From positions 310,001 through 374,000 of the forward strand of contig NZ_JAIGNK010000003.1 in the NCBI RefSeq assembly GCF_019711435.1: a DNA stretch of 64,000 nucleotides, given 5' to 3'. Of the stretch, positions 17,775 to 26,560 are shown one piece after another. The stretch is from Qipengyuania polymorpha. Lineage in GTDB: Bacteria > Pseudomonadota > Alphaproteobacteria > Sphingomonadales > Sphingomonadaceae. The notes under the pieces were generated by a model. The model was given only the letters and a program-made list of their open reading frames with translations. It did no database searches and was not told where the DNA came from. Positions within the stretch are counted from its first letter, which is position 1. Each line of letters begins with the position of its first letter. The position numbers were made by a program, and so were the translations under genes.

Positions 17775-17864
17775 GCCGTCACCCCGGCCACCGAGCCGGG
17801 GTCCCGCTGCCTTCGAGCGCATCGCCGCAGAAAGCGGGACCCCGGATCAAGTCCGGGGTGACGG
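17775..17864. repeat. Long palindromic intergenic repeat
   Basis: The outer arms CCGTCACCCCGG and CCGGGGTGACGG are perfect complements; inside, GGGGTCCCGCT pairs with AGCGGGACCCC. This is the familiar alphaproteobacterial palindrome containing GTCCGGGGTGAC. It can form a hairpin of more than 25 bp in RNA from either strand. It invades the 3' end of the next gene, supplying its last codons and stop. Confidence 0.85.
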
Positions 17865-18263
17865 CTGATTCTTCACCCGGAATGGGTGATCGGGATTTTG
17901 CGAGATGAACTCATCAACCTCGCGAAGTCGCTCGGGATAGGGCGCTACTTCATACCAGCCCGTATTGGTCGGGAAGCGGAATCCTGCCCGCCATAGCTTC
18001 TCTACTTTTTTCCATTGCTCTTCATCGGTGCGCTTGGGAGCCTTGAAGGACCGGCCCATATGGTGAGCCTCGCCAGCGCACTGCGGGCAAATCGCCGCAC
18101 TATCTTCAGAGAGTTTCCAGGACTTGCGGCACGCAAAACATGCGTGAGCGATGCGATACTCCGCATTGCTCACACTTATCGACGACTCGAACCCTCCGAC
18201 CGCCCGATTGCCGATCTTTATGCGGATTTCCATCCGCTCAGCTTTCGTGGGCGGTGTCGGCAT
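17847..18263 (-). CDS. Zinc-ribbon protein of unknown function
   Basis: A 138-aa soluble protein. Residues about 42-64 contain CFACRKSW and, after 13 residues, CPQCAGEAHHMGRSF, a four-cysteine zinc ribbon. A basic helix (RTDEEQWKKVEKLW) follows. I do not recognise the family. The last five codons and the TGA come from the palindromic repeat at 17775-17864, so the original C-terminus may have been replaced. The start may instead be the ATG at 18233 (MEIRIKIG). It follows dxs by 11 bases on the same strand and may be co-transcribed. Confidence 0.65.
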   Translation of the reverse strand: MPTPPTKAERMEIRIKIGNRAVGGFESSISVSNAEYRIAHACFACRKSWKLSEDSAAICPQCAGEAHHMGRSFKAPKRTDEEQWKKVEKLWRAGFRFPTNTGWYEVAPYPERLREVDEFISQNPDHPFRVKNQPSPRT

Positions 18264-18274
18264 CGGTCTTCGCG

Positions 18275-20197
18275 TTACGCCCGCGCCTCTTCCACGCCCG
18301 TGCTGTTGTGCCGCAGCGCATTCAGCACCGTGTCGACGATATGCGGCGCGTTGAGGCCGGCTTCGTCATACTGCTTGGTCGGGTCGTCCTGATCTTGGAA
18401 GATGTCGGGCAGGCGCATGGTGCGGACCTTGAGACCGCTGTCGGTCAGGCCCTCATCTGAAGCAAAGGTCAGCACATGCGCCCCAAGGCCACCGATGGCG
18501 CCTTCCTCAACCGTCACCACCACCTCGTGGCTGCGCATCAGCTTTTCGATCAGCGCGGTGTCGAGAGGCTTGGCGAAGCGCATGTCGGCGACCGTCGTCG
18601 AGAGGCCCTTGGCCTCGAGCTGGTCGGCGGCCTTCTTGGCCTCCTCCAGACGCGCGCCCAGCGACAGGATGGCGACCTTGCTACCTTCGCGGACCACGCG
18701 GCCCTTGCCAATCTCGAGCTGTTCGAGCTGCTCGGGGATTTCCACGCCAGTGCCAGCGCCGCGCGGATAGCGGAAGGCGATGGGGCCATCGTCGTATTTC
18801 GCCGCAGTATAGGTCATGTGCGCCAGCTCCGCCTCGTCGGCGGCGGCCATCACCACCATGTTGGGCAGCGTCGCGAGATAGGTGATGTCGAAGCTGCCTG
18901 CATGCGTGCAGCCGTCGGCGCCCACCAGTCCGGCGCGGTCGATGGCGAAGCGGACGGGCAGGTTCTGGATGGCGACATCGTGCACCACCTGGTCATAGGC
19001 GCGCTGGAGGAAGGTCGAATAGATGGCGGCAAATGGGCGCATGCCTTCCGCCGCGAGGCCCGCAGCGAAGGTCACCCCGTGCTGTTCTGCAATGCCGACG
19101 TCGAAGGCCTTGTCGGGATGCGCCTTGGCGAATTTGTCGACGCCCGTGCCGCTCGGCATAGCGGCGGTGATGGCACAGATTTTGGGGTCGTCATTGGCGA
19201 GCTTCGCCAGCGTTTCGCCGAAGACATTCTGATAGGCCGGAGGGCCGCCCTTCGATTTCTTCTGCTCGCCGGTGACGACGTCGAACTTGGCGACGCCGTG
19301 GTACTTGTCGGCGCTGTTCTCGGCAGGCGCGTAGCCCTTGCCCTTTTGCGTGACGACATGGATGAGCACCGGACCCTGCTCGCTGTCGCGCACATTCTCG
19401 AGCACCGGGATGAGATGGTCGAGATTGTGCCCGTCGATCGGGCCGACGTAATAGAAGCCAAGCTCTTCGAACATGGTCCCGCCGGTCACCATGCCGCGCG
19501 CGAATTCTTCCGCCTTTTCGAGCCCGCCCCACACGCGGCGGCCCATCTTGCGGGCGATCTTCGAGGCCATCGACCTCAGGCCAAGATATTCGCTCGAGGA
19601 CACCATGCGCGCGAGATAGGCCGAGAGCCCGCCCACCGGCGGCGCAATCGACATATCGTTGTCGTTCAATATGACCACGAGGCGATTGCCCGCCTGTTCG
19701 GCATTGTTCATCGCCTCATAGGCCATGCCCGCGCTCATCGCGCCGTCGCCGATGACTGCAATGCCGCGGCCCGGACGCTGCTGCATCTTGTTTGCGACGG
19801 CAAAGCCGAGCGCTGCCGAAATCGAGGTCGAGCTATGCGCTGCGCCGAAGGGGTCGTATTCGCTCTCGGCACGCTTGGTGAAGCCTGACAGGCCGCCGCC
19901 CTGGCGCAGCGTCCGGATGCGGTCGCGGCGACCGGTGAGGATCTTGTGCGGATAGCACTGATGGCCGACGTCCCACACCAGCTTGTCGGTCGGCGTGTCG
20001 AAGACATAGTGGATGGCGGTGGTCAGCTCGACCACGCCCAGCCCGGAGCCGAGGTGTCCGCCGGTGGTGCCGACCGCGTCAATCATTTCTGCGCGCAGTT
20101 CGTCGGACAGCTGGCGGAGCTGTTCCTGCTTCAGTTTGCGAAGGTCGGCGGGGGTGTCGACCGTGTCGAGCAAGGGGGTATGGGGGCGTTCACTCAT
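18275..20197 (-). CDS. dxs: 1-deoxy-D-xylulose-5-phosphate synthase
   Basis: First enzyme of the MEP isoprenoid pathway: condenses pyruvate and glyceraldehyde 3-phosphate using thiamine diphosphate. It also supplies precursor for thiamine and pyridoxal. The 640-aa length is normal. Seen: GGHLGSGLG and the TPP/Mg motif [17 protein letters not shown] followed by NDND in the N-terminal third; [18 protein letters not shown] in the pyrimidine-binding domain; and the C-terminal transketolase domain. AGGG precedes the ATG. Probably shares a transcript with the Fur-type gene upstream and the zinc-ribbon gene downstream. Confidence 0.97.
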   Translation of the reverse strand: MSERPHTPLLDTVDTPADLRKLKQEQLRQLSDELRAEMIDAVGTTGGHLGSGLGVVELTTAIHYVFDTPTDKLVWDVGHQCYPHKILTGRRDRIRTLRQGGGLSGFTKRAESEYDPFGAAHSSTSISAALGFAVANKMQQRPGRGIAVIGDGAMSAGMAYEAMNNAEQAGNRLVVILNDNDMSIAPPVGGLSAYLARMVSSSEYLGLRSMASKIARKMGRRVWGGLEKAEEFARGMVTGGTMFEELGFYYVGPIDGHNLDHLIPVLENVRDSEQGPVLIHVVTQKGKGYAPAENSADKYHGVAKFDVVTGEQKKSKGGPPAYQNVFGETLAKLANDDPKICAITAAMPSGTGVDKFAKAHPDKAFDVGIAEQHGVTFAAGLAAEGMRPFAAIYSTFLQRAYDQVVHDVAIQNLPVRFAIDRAGLVGADGCTHAGSFDITYLATLPNMVVMAAADEAELAHMTYTAAKYDDGPIAFRYPRGAGTGVEIPEQLEQLEIGKGRVVREGSKVAILSLGARLEEAKKAADQLEAKGLSTTVADMRFAKPLDTALIEKLMRSHEVVVTVEEGAIGGLGAHVLTFASDEGLTDSGLKVRTMRLPDIFQDQDDPTKQYDEAGLNAPHIVDTVLNALRHNSTGVEEARA

Positions 20198-20271
20198 ACG
20201 AATGCCCTACACCGACTTTTCCGAACTGTCGATGAACGGCTTATCGACAAAAATGCACAGTCTGGCGCAAC

Positions 20272-20739
20272 TTAGGCCGCGCAGTCGTCGCACAGACCCC
20301 TGAGTTCGACCACCGGCCGCACGTCGGTGAAGCCCGCGTCCTTGCCAGCTTCGCGCAGAGCACCGGTCACGCGCTCATCATCGATATGCGTCGCCTTTCC
20401 GCAGTCGTCGCAAATTAGGAAGATGCAATCGTGGCGGCAGCCCGGATGCGTGTTGACGAGGTAGGCATTCGCGCTCTCGATCCGGTTCGCGAGATTGGTG
20501 CGTACGAACAGGTCGAGGATGCGGTAGACGCTGTTGGGTGCGACGCGCTTGCCGCGCGCTGCCGAGAGGTTGTCGGCAATGTCGTAGGCGCTGGCAGGCT
20601 TCTCGTGCCGCGCGAGTTCCTCGAACACGGACTGGCGCATGCCGGTCCATTGTTCGCCGGAATCGGTGAGGGTGAGACGGGCCGCATCGATGAGAGCGTC
20701 GCCCGAATGTTCCTTATGCGCGTGCGAATGTCCTGCCAT
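20272..20739 (-). CDS. Fur-family regulator, Zur-like
   Basis: A 155-aa metal-dependent repressor. N-terminal His-rich start (GHSHAHKEHSG), a winged helix in the first half (ASAYDIADNLS and APNSVYRILDLF), then the dimerisation domain with HPGCRHDCIFLICDDCG and a C-terminal CDDC. The paired CxxC motifs hold a structural zinc. The His-rich N-terminus and lack of an obvious Fur/PerR regulatory HHDH pattern favour a Zur-type zinc sensor, which is a guess. ATG 20739 lies 37 bases after the msrA stop; they are probably one transcript. Confidence 0.85.
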   Translation of the reverse strand: MAGHSHAHKEHSGDALIDAARLTLTDSGEQWTGMRQSVFEELARHEKPASAYDIADNLSAARGKRVAPNSVYRILDLFVRTNLANRIESANAYLVNTHPGCRHDCIFLICDDCGKATHIDDERVTGALREAGKDAGFTDVRPVVELRGLCDDCAA

Positions 20740-20776
20740 GCGCCAAGAGTTAGGAGCGGCGTGCCCCGCGCGCAAG

Positions 20777-21457
20777 TCAGTTGCGGCGGAACTCGGCGCG
20801 GTAGAGCGAGGGGTAGAGCCGCTTCAATGCAGCCACCTTGGGGGCATCCCAGCGCAAGATATAGCCATGGCGCGGGTTCTTGGCAGCGAAATCCTGGTGG
20901 TAGGCTTCGGCGGCGTAGAATTTGCGCGCAGGGCTGATGCTGGTGACGATGGGGCGGTCCCACAGCTTCGTTTTCTTCAGCTGCGCGAGATAGGCCGCGG
21001 CGACCTTGCGCTGCTCTGCGCTGACGGGAACCAGCTCGGCGTTGTAATGCGCACCGCGGTCGGGGCCCTGGCGGTTTTTCAGCGTCGGGTCGATGATGAC
21101 CGAGAAATAGATGCGCAGCAGCTCGTCATAGCGCACGACGCTGGGGTCGTAAGTGACCTTCACCGCCTCGACATGGTCGGTCACGCCCGAGGAGACGAGC
21201 TTGTAATCGGCCTGGCGCTTCGTGCCGCCATGATAGCCCGAGACGGCGCTGGTGACGCCCTTCGTATGGCTGAACACCGCTTCCACGCCCCAGAAACAGC
21301 CGCCTGCGAAAATGGCGGTCTTGAGGCCGTTGCCTTCCTTCGATTTCACCGCGGCGGCAGGCGCCTCGACCACCTTCTCGGCGGCGAGTGCTGGCTGCTG
21401 GCAGGCTGCAGTGGCGAAGAGTGCGCCCGCCGCAATCAGGGGGGCGAAACGCTTCAC
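20777..21457 (-). CDS. msrA: Exported peptide-methionine (S)-S-oxide reductase MsrA
   Basis: Reduces the S epimer of methionine sulfoxide. The 226-aa protein has a signal peptide (APLIAAGALFATAAC; the cysteine has only a weak lipobox) and then an MsrA domain with the catalytic GGCFWGVE and later GYHGG and GAHYNAEL. Together with the exported MsrB at 6151 it gives a complete periplasmic methionine repair pair. The start codon is GTG, overlapping the TGA of a 40-aa ORF upstream (GTGA), so translation is coupled. A Fur-family regulator follows. Confidence 0.93.
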   Translation of the reverse strand: MKRFAPLIAAGALFATAACQQPALAAEKVVEAPAAAVKSKEGNGLKTAIFAGGCFWGVEAVFSHTKGVTSAVSGYHGGTKRQADYKLVSSGVTDHVEAVKVTYDPSVVRYDELLRIYFSVIIDPTLKNRQGPDRGAHYNAELVPVSAEQRKVAAAYLAQLKKTKLWDRPIVTSISPARKFYAAEAYHQDFAAKNPRHGYILRWDAPKVAALKRLYPSLYRAEFRRN

Positions 21458-21576
21458 TGGATAACGGCCGCGATGGCGGAGACGATTTCGCCTCCGTTGG
21501 CAAAGGCGACAACGAAAGTCCCGGCAAGGAAGCCGAGGCCGAAATTGCGATAGAGGTCGGGGCTGAAGAGGTTCAT
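21454..21576 (-). CDS. 40-aa single-span membrane peptide coupled to msrA
   Basis: A short ORF of 41 codons. It starts MNLFSPDLYRNFGLGFLAGT and continues with a hydrophobic stretch (LGFLAGTFVVAFANG, ISAIAAVI-like), so it is probably a one-span membrane protein. GGAAGAA lies six bases before the ATG, an excellent ribosome site, and its TGA overlaps the GTG of msrA. The coupling and ribosome site make it a likely real gene. Function unknown. Confidence 0.7.
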   Translation of the reverse strand: MNLFSPDLYRNFGLGFLAGTFVVAFANGGEIVSAIAAVIQ

Positions 21577-21703
21577 GTCGTATTCTTCCGTGGACTTATC
21601 CCACGTGGTTACAGATTGCGCGATTTAAAGGCGCTGAATGGCTTGGTTGTGCAGCGTTCAGGACAGCCAGATACCTTCGTACCGACCGCCCTGCGAGGGC
21701 CCC

Positions 21704-23290
21704 TTAGTGCCGGAAATGTCTCATTCCGGTAAACACCATGGCGAGGCCCTTTTCGTCGGCTGCCGCGATGACTTCCTCGTCGCGGATCGAACCGCCAGGC
21801 TGGATGATCGCAGTCGCCCCCGCCTCGGCTGCGGCGAGCAGGCCGTCGGCGAAGGGGAAGAAGGCGTCGGAGGCCACGGCGCTGCCGACGGCGCGGCTCT
21901 GGTCCCAGCCGTATTTCTCCGCCGCCTCGGCAGCCTTGATGGCAGCGATGCGCGAGGAATCGCGGCGGTTCATCTGGCCTGCGCCGATGCCCGCTGTCGC
22001 GCCATCCTTGGCGTAGACGATGGCATTCGACTTCACGTGGCGAGCGACCGTCCAGGCGAAGAGGCAGTCCTTCAGTTCCTGCTCGGTCGGTTCGCGCTTG
22101 GTGACGACCTTGAGATCGGCCTCCGAAATCGCCCCATTGTCGCGCGTCTGCACGAGCAGTCCGCCAGTAATGGGCTTGACCAGCAGTCCGCCGCGGCGCG
22201 GGTCCGGCAGGTCGCCGGTGACGAGCAGGCGCAGGTTCTTCTTCTTGGCAAAAGCCTCGCGCGCTTCGTCGCTGACCGAGGGCGCGATGACGACTTCGGT
22301 GAAAATCTCGCAGATGGCACGGGCGGTCTCGCCGTCAAGCTCGGTATTCACCGCGACGATGCCGCCGAAGGCCGAGACGCTGTCGCAGGCGAGCGCCTCG
22401 TTCCACGCCTCGATGAGGCTGGAGGACTGCGCCACGCCGCAGGGATTGGCGTGCTTGACGATGACCACCGCCGGCTCGCCGCCTGCGAATTCGGCACAGA
22501 GTTCGAGCGCGGCATCGGCATCGTTGTAATTGTTGTAGCTGAGTTCCTTGCCCTGCAGCTGCTCGGCCTGCGCGATGCCTTTGCCGTGCGGGCCGACCGG
22601 GGTGTAGAGCGCCGCCTTCTGGTGCGGGTTCTCACCGTAGCGCAGTTCCACCGGCGCCTTGCCGTTGACGGCGAGGAAATCGGGGAAGGTCTGCTGCTGG
22701 TCGGCGAAACCGAACCACTGGCTGATCATGCTGTCATAGGCTGCGGTGGCCGCGAAGGCCTTGGCCGCGCATTTGCGGCGGAAGTCGAGGCTGGTCGCGC
22801 CGTTGGCTTCCAGTTCCCCCACCAGCGTGCCGTAATCGGCCGGGTCGGTGACGATGGTGACATACTGGTGGTTCTTCGCCGCGCTGCGCACCATGCTCGG
22901 TCCGCCGATATCGATATTCTCGATGATCTCGTCGCGCTCCGCGCCCTTGGCGACGGTCGCTTCGAAGGGATAGAGATTGACCACTACGAGGTCGATAGCG
23001 CCAATCGCGTGTTCTTCCATCGCGGCGGCATGTTCAGGATTGTCGCGCACGGCGAGAAGGCCGCCGTGGACCATGGGGTGCAGCGTCTTCACGCGGCCAT
23101 CCATCATCTCGGGAAAGCCGGTGAGGTCGGACACGTCCTTCACCTCGAGACCTGCCTCGCGCAGCGCCTTCGCGGTGCCGCCGGTGGAAACCAGCTCGAC
23201 ACCCTTGGCGGCCAGCGCCTTGCCCAGATCAACCAAACCGCTCTTGTCGGACACCGAGAGAAGTGCCCGTTTGATGCTCACATCACCCAC
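21704..23290 (-). CDS. purH: Bifunctional AICAR transformylase/IMP cyclohydrolase
   Basis: Last two steps of de novo purine synthesis. The N-terminal IMP cyclohydrolase/MGS-like domain shows [19 protein letters not shown] and [11 protein letters not shown]; the C-terminal transformylase domain has [21 protein letters not shown] and FPFADGL, with catalytic Lys-His of the family. The 528-aa length is standard. The start is GTG at 23290, seven bases after the stop of the heparinase-fold gene, with GGGG upstream. Third gene of an rpe, heparinase-like, purH operon. Confidence 0.97.
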   Translation of the reverse strand: MGDVSIKRALLSVSDKSGLVDLGKALAAKGVELVSTGGTAKALREAGLEVKDVSDLTGFPEMMDGRVKTLHPMVHGGLLAVRDNPEHAAAMEEHAIGAIDLVVVNLYPFEATVAKGAERDEIIENIDIGGPSMVRSAAKNHQYVTIVTDPADYGTLVGELEANGATSLDFRRKCAAKAFAATAAYDSMISQWFGFADQQQTFPDFLAVNGKAPVELRYGENPHQKAALYTPVGPHGKGIAQAEQLQGKELSYNNYNDADAALELCAEFAGGEPAVVIVKHANPCGVAQSSSLIEAWNEALACDSVSAFGGIVAVNTELDGETARAICEIFTEVVIAPSVSDEAREAFAKKKNLRLLVTGDLPDPRRGGLLVKPITGGLLVQTRDNGAISEADLKVVTKREPTEQELKDCLFAWTVARHVKSNAIVYAKDGATAGIGAGQMNRRDSSRIAAIKAAEAAEKYGWDQSRAVGSAVASDAFFPFADGLLAAAEAGATAIIQPGGSIRDEEVIAAADEKGLAMVFTGMRHFRH

Positions 23291-23296
23291 GAAATC

Positions 23297-25297
23297 TTAC
23301 CCCATTCGTTTGAGCAGCCAGGGGAAGCGTTCCCCGCTGCGAGCGGCCATGCCTTCGACCACGATTTGCTGCGTGCCATGCGGACGGCCCTGGCCATCGA
23401 CCCAGAGACTGTCCTCCAGCGTGCAGTGCGCCTCGCCGCTAGAGCCTGCGAGGCGGAATTGCCAGTAGCTTGCGTCGGCCAGCGCCAAATGCACGCCCAT
23501 ACCATCCTCGGTCAGCTTCGCATCGACCCCGCGTCCGAGGTGGAAGCGGACGGCGAAACCGATCTTGCCGCGCTTGCCCTTGCGGGTGGAGGGCTCGAGC
23601 ACATCCTCGCCGCGCAATTCGGTGCCCTCGTCCGACAGGATGAGGATACGGCGGTGGAGCAGGCCGTGGCGCGCGACATAGCCATTGTGCACGGCCTCGA
23701 ACCTGGTCGCCTTGCGCGCATCCTGCTGGATGGTTTCGCGCTTGAAGTCGACTTCCTCGACACCCTTGCCGATTTGCCCGCCGATGAGGACGGCAGTGGA
23801 ATTGGCCTCGTCGAGCACCAAAGTCGAATGCGCCGAGGTGCCACGCAGGCCCTGCTCGATACGCGCAGGAACGAGCGCGCCGGCCAGTTCCGAACCGCCG
23901 CAATTGACGACGATGCGCTGGGACCCGTGCGAGAATTCGAACGCCAGCGTCGAGGCGCAGCCATGGCGCGCATGGCGCGGCTTGGGCGGTGGAGCGCCGT
24001 CCATCACCAGCACGCCATCTTTCGCGCGCACCCGCTGGTAGCCCCAGTGGCGGGCATCTACCATCGGTCGTGCGCGCACGCCGCTGGCAGTAACGAGCGC
24101 ATCCAGCGCAGGTTCGCTCATCGCAGCGCTGCCCTGCCAGCTGCCCAGCCCCTTGTCGCCCATGCGCAGCGAAAGCAGCGCGGGCACGAGCAGGTTGAGT
24201 AGCGCATCGAGCGCGGCGGGCGGCTCGCGCTTCACCGCCTCGTAACAGGCGCGCAAGTCGACCAGCAGCGCAATGGCCTGCGCCTGCGCGGTGGGGCTAC
24301 GCGAAAGCACGCCGCCATCGTCGCTGACCAGCTCGCCCAGAGTGCGCAGCAGCCCGGCCTCGCCATGCAGGCGGCGCGGCTTGCCGTCGGGCAGCAGCAG
24401 TCCGGCGGCAACGATAGCGGCCCAGCCGGTGACCTGCGCCATGCGGTCCTCGCCGCTCGCCACCTGCCGGTCGAGCCAGCGCGCGGTGGTGTCGATGGCG
24501 TCGAGCAGCGGCTGTTTCAGCTTCTCGCCCTCCCCCGACAGGAGGACCGGCGTGTGCACCAGCCAGTTGAGGAGGCGCAGGCCTGCAAGTTCGACATCCC
24601 ACGCAGGCCCCTTGCCCGGCGCAGGGTTCTTGGCGAGCCATGCCGAGAAGATGGCACCCGAGGTGTCGGCACATTGTCCGCGCGGGGCGCAGGACGAGAG
24701 GTCGCGCATCCAGGTAAATCCATGGACGGCGCGCGCGAATGGCTCGGTCAGTTTCGAAGGCGAGCCATAGTCGAGCTTGGCGGTCGGCGCCTTGAGGCCT
24801 GCAACCTGCAATTGCCCCGCACGCAGCGACATTCCAGCAATCCGGTCACCCGCAAGCGGGGTCTCGACCATCGCCATGAAGCGCAGCTTGGCAGGCTTGC
24901 GCAGCGGAGCGGCGAGCACCGAGCCGGGCACGCCGAGCTTGTAGCCCCAGCGGATAAGCGCATCGAGCGCACCGCCATGAGGCAGGGCGAAATCGGCCGG
25001 CACGAGCGCGCGGGCAGGCTCGAGCGGCTCGGGGTCTATTTCGGGTTCAGGCTGGGGCTCGGGAGGGAGCGGGGCGGCAACGACATGCGGCTCCGACTTT
25101 TCCGCGACTTCCGGCTCGGCAGCAGCCTCGGGCTCAGTCTTTGCAGCCTCGATAGCCTCTTCGATATCGATCTGGTCGGAGTTTTCTTCCTCCTCGACCA
25201 GCGGCTCCGGCTCGTCGAACAGGGGAAGCGCGACCTGCACCTCGTGACCCGCATCTTCGTGCGAGGCGCTGAGCAGGCCGGAGTGACCCTCGCTCAT
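23297..25297 (-). CDS. Heparinase II/III-fold protein with acidic N-terminal extension
   Basis: A 666-aa protein. Residues 1-100 are extremely acidic and Pro-rich ([29 protein letters not shown]) and look disordered. The rest has an alpha-toroid region ([28 protein letters not shown]) followed by a beta-sandwich C-terminal heparinase II/III domain ([35 protein letters not shown]). No signal peptide is visible, unlike secreted lyases. Sphingomonadales commonly encode such proteins next to rpe and purH. Substrate unknown; a role in envelope glycan turnover is a guess. ATGA overlap with rpe. Confidence 0.8.
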   Translation of the reverse strand: MSEGHSGLLSASHEDAGHEVQVALPLFDEPEPLVEEEENSDQIDIEEAIEAAKTEPEAAAEPEVAEKSEPHVVAAPLPPEPQPEPEIDPEPLEPARALVPADFALPHGGALDALIRWGYKLGVPGSVLAAPLRKPAKLRFMAMVETPLAGDRIAGMSLRAGQLQVAGLKAPTAKLDYGSPSKLTEPFARAVHGFTWMRDLSSCAPRGQCADTSGAIFSAWLAKNPAPGKGPAWDVELAGLRLLNWLVHTPVLLSGEGEKLKQPLLDAIDTTARWLDRQVASGEDRMAQVTGWAAIVAAGLLLPDGKPRRLHGEAGLLRTLGELVSDDGGVLSRSPTAQAQAIALLVDLRACYEAVKREPPAALDALLNLLVPALLSLRMGDKGLGSWQGSAAMSEPALDALVTASGVRARPMVDARHWGYQRVRAKDGVLVMDGAPPPKPRHARHGCASTLAFEFSHGSQRIVVNCGGSELAGALVPARIEQGLRGTSAHSTLVLDEANSTAVLIGGQIGKGVEEVDFKRETIQQDARKATRFEAVHNGYVARHGLLHRRILILSDEGTELRGEDVLEPSTRKGKRGKIGFAVRFHLGRGVDAKLTEDGMGVHLALADASYWQFRLAGSSGEAHCTLEDSLWVDGQGRPHGTQQIVVEGMAARSGERFPWLLKRMG

Positions 25298-25956
25298 CCC
25301 TGCCCCTTCAAGGCAGCGATATTCGAGGCGTATTTATCAGGCCCACCGCGGAAGGTGGCAGAGCCGGCCACCAGCACATCCGCGCCAGCGTCAACGCACA
25401 GCGGCGCGGTGGTCGGGTCGACCCCGCCGTCGACTTCCAGGCGGATGTCCTTGCCGCTCTTGTCGATCATCTTGCGGATGGCTTCGACCTTGCGCAGTTG
25501 CGAATGGATGAAGCTCTGCCCGCCGAAACCGGGATTGACGCTCATCACGAGCACGAGGTCCACTTCCTCGATGAGGTAATCGAGCATCTTCGCAGGCGTG
25601 CCGGGGTTGAGCACCACACCTGCCTTCTTGCCGAGGTTTTTGATCGCCTGAAGCGTGCGGTGGATGTGCGGCCCCGCCTCGGGGTGGACGGTGATGATGT
25701 CCGCTCCGGCCTCGGCGAATGCCTCCAGATAGGGGTCGACCGGCGCAATCATCAGATGCACGTCGAATGTCTTGGTGGTGTGTGGGCGCAGTGCCTTCAC
25801 GACTGCCGGGCCGATGGTGATGTTGGGCACGTAATGCCCGTCCATCACGTCGATATGGATCCAGTCGGCCCCCGCCTCGTCGACAGCGCGGACTTCCTCG
25901 CCCAGCCGGGCGAAATCGGCGGAGAGGATACTGGGTGAAATCAGCGGGACGGTCAT
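25294..25956 (-). CDS. rpe: Ribulose-phosphate 3-epimerase
   Basis: Interconverts ribulose 5-phosphate and xylulose 5-phosphate in the pentose phosphate pathway. The 220-aa TIM barrel shows the family motifs [42 protein letters not shown] and VDGGV, including catalytic Asp and metal-binding His residues. The ATG at 25956 (MTVPLISPS) is the natural start; the frame extends further without reason. Stop overlaps the next gene's start (ATGA). Confidence 0.97.
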   Translation of the reverse strand: MTVPLISPSILSADFARLGEEVRAVDEAGADWIHIDVMDGHYVPNITIGPAVVKALRPHTTKTFDVHLMIAPVDPYLEAFAEAGADIITVHPEAGPHIHRTLQAIKNLGKKAGVVLNPGTPAKMLDYLIEEVDLVLVMSVNPGFGGQSFIHSQLRKVEAIRKMIDKSGKDIRLEVDGGVDPTTAPLCVDAGADVLVAGSATFRGGPDKYASNIAALKGQG

Positions 25957-26102
25957 GGGGCCGGTCGGCTTTCGCTTGTCTGGGGTTAGCCTGATGGCAG
26001 CCGAAATACCCGTCTCCACCATGCTTCCACAAGATTGTCCTCAGGCTTATCCACGAACGAGCAGCCTTGATTGCACCGGCAGCAACGCTAGGAGTCGCGC
26101 GC

Positions 26103-26378
26103 ATGGGTGCAATCCGCAAGCTGACCGACAATTTCATCGCCACCGAAGTCGATGGTGAACTGCTCATCGTCGACCTCGACGGCGGGGAGCTGTTCTCGCT
26201 TTCCGGCACGGCGAAGGCCGTGTGGGACGCGATCGACGGTACGCGCAACGCAGACGCAATTGCAGCGCTGATGGCCGAACGCCACCGGGGCGATCCGGCT
26301 GTCATCGCGGCAGATGTGAAGGCCCTCGTCGGGCAATTCGAAAGCGCCGCGCTGGTAGAGCGCACCGCGCCTTGCTAA
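26103..26378 (+). CDS. PqqD-family RiPP recognition element protein
   Basis: A 91-aa PqqD/RRE-fold protein. NFIATEVDGELLIVDLDGGE and LFSLSGTAKAVWDAIDG followed by two helices match the winged-helix RRE that binds leader peptides in PQQ and lasso-peptide synthesis (the B1 protein of lasso systems). TAGGAG precedes the ATG. It is followed 22 bases later by a leader-type small ORF and then by an asparagine-synthetase-like gene, which supports the RiPP assignment. It starts a four-gene plus-strand operon. Confidence 0.88.
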   Translation: MGAIRKLTDNFIATEVDGELLIVDLDGGELFSLSGTAKAVWDAIDGTRNADAIAALMAERHRGDPAVIAADVKALVGQFESAALVERTAPC

Positions 26379-26400
26379 GCAGGCGGGGAAGGAACTTGGC

Positions 26401-26538
26401 ATGACAAAGCACGAACAGGACGAGGCCGGCAGCAAGCCGCGCTGGGAAACGCCGGAACTGGTGAAGCTCGGGACGATGCGGGATATCGCCCAGGGCTGGA
26501 CACCCAACGACCAGGCCAACAACAACAAGCGTTCCTGA
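26401..26538 (+). CDS. Putative RiPP precursor peptide (lasso-type leader, atypical core)
   Basis: A 45-aa ORF with a strong ribosome site (GGAAGGAA, 7 bases before ATG). Residues 14-24, RWETPELVKLG, fit the lasso leader consensus YxxPxL...LG with Trp for Tyr, which the PqqD protein should bind. The tail after the leader is DIAQGWTPNDQANNNKRS. If the core starts at Gly32, it is GWTPNDQANNNKRS: Asp is at position 6, and positions 7-9 are Gln, Ala, Asn, so a standard 7-9 residue macrolactam is impossible. The -2 residue is Ala, not Thr. The chemistry of the product is therefore unknown, or the locus is decayed. Confidence 0.72.
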   Translation: MTKHEQDEAGSKPRWETPELVKLGTMRDIAQGWTPNDQANNNKRS

Positions 26539-26560
26539 CCGCGCAGGAAGAAGCGCCGCT

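Noticed and set aside
21638-24202. 854-aa plus-strand ORF over purH and the heparinase-like gene
   Set aside because: Shadow of two confidently assigned minus-strand genes; no domains.
26047-26055. DnaA box (TTATCCACG) upstream of the RiPP operon
   Set aside because: Single 8/9 match with no cluster of boxes; expected by chance in 64 kb.
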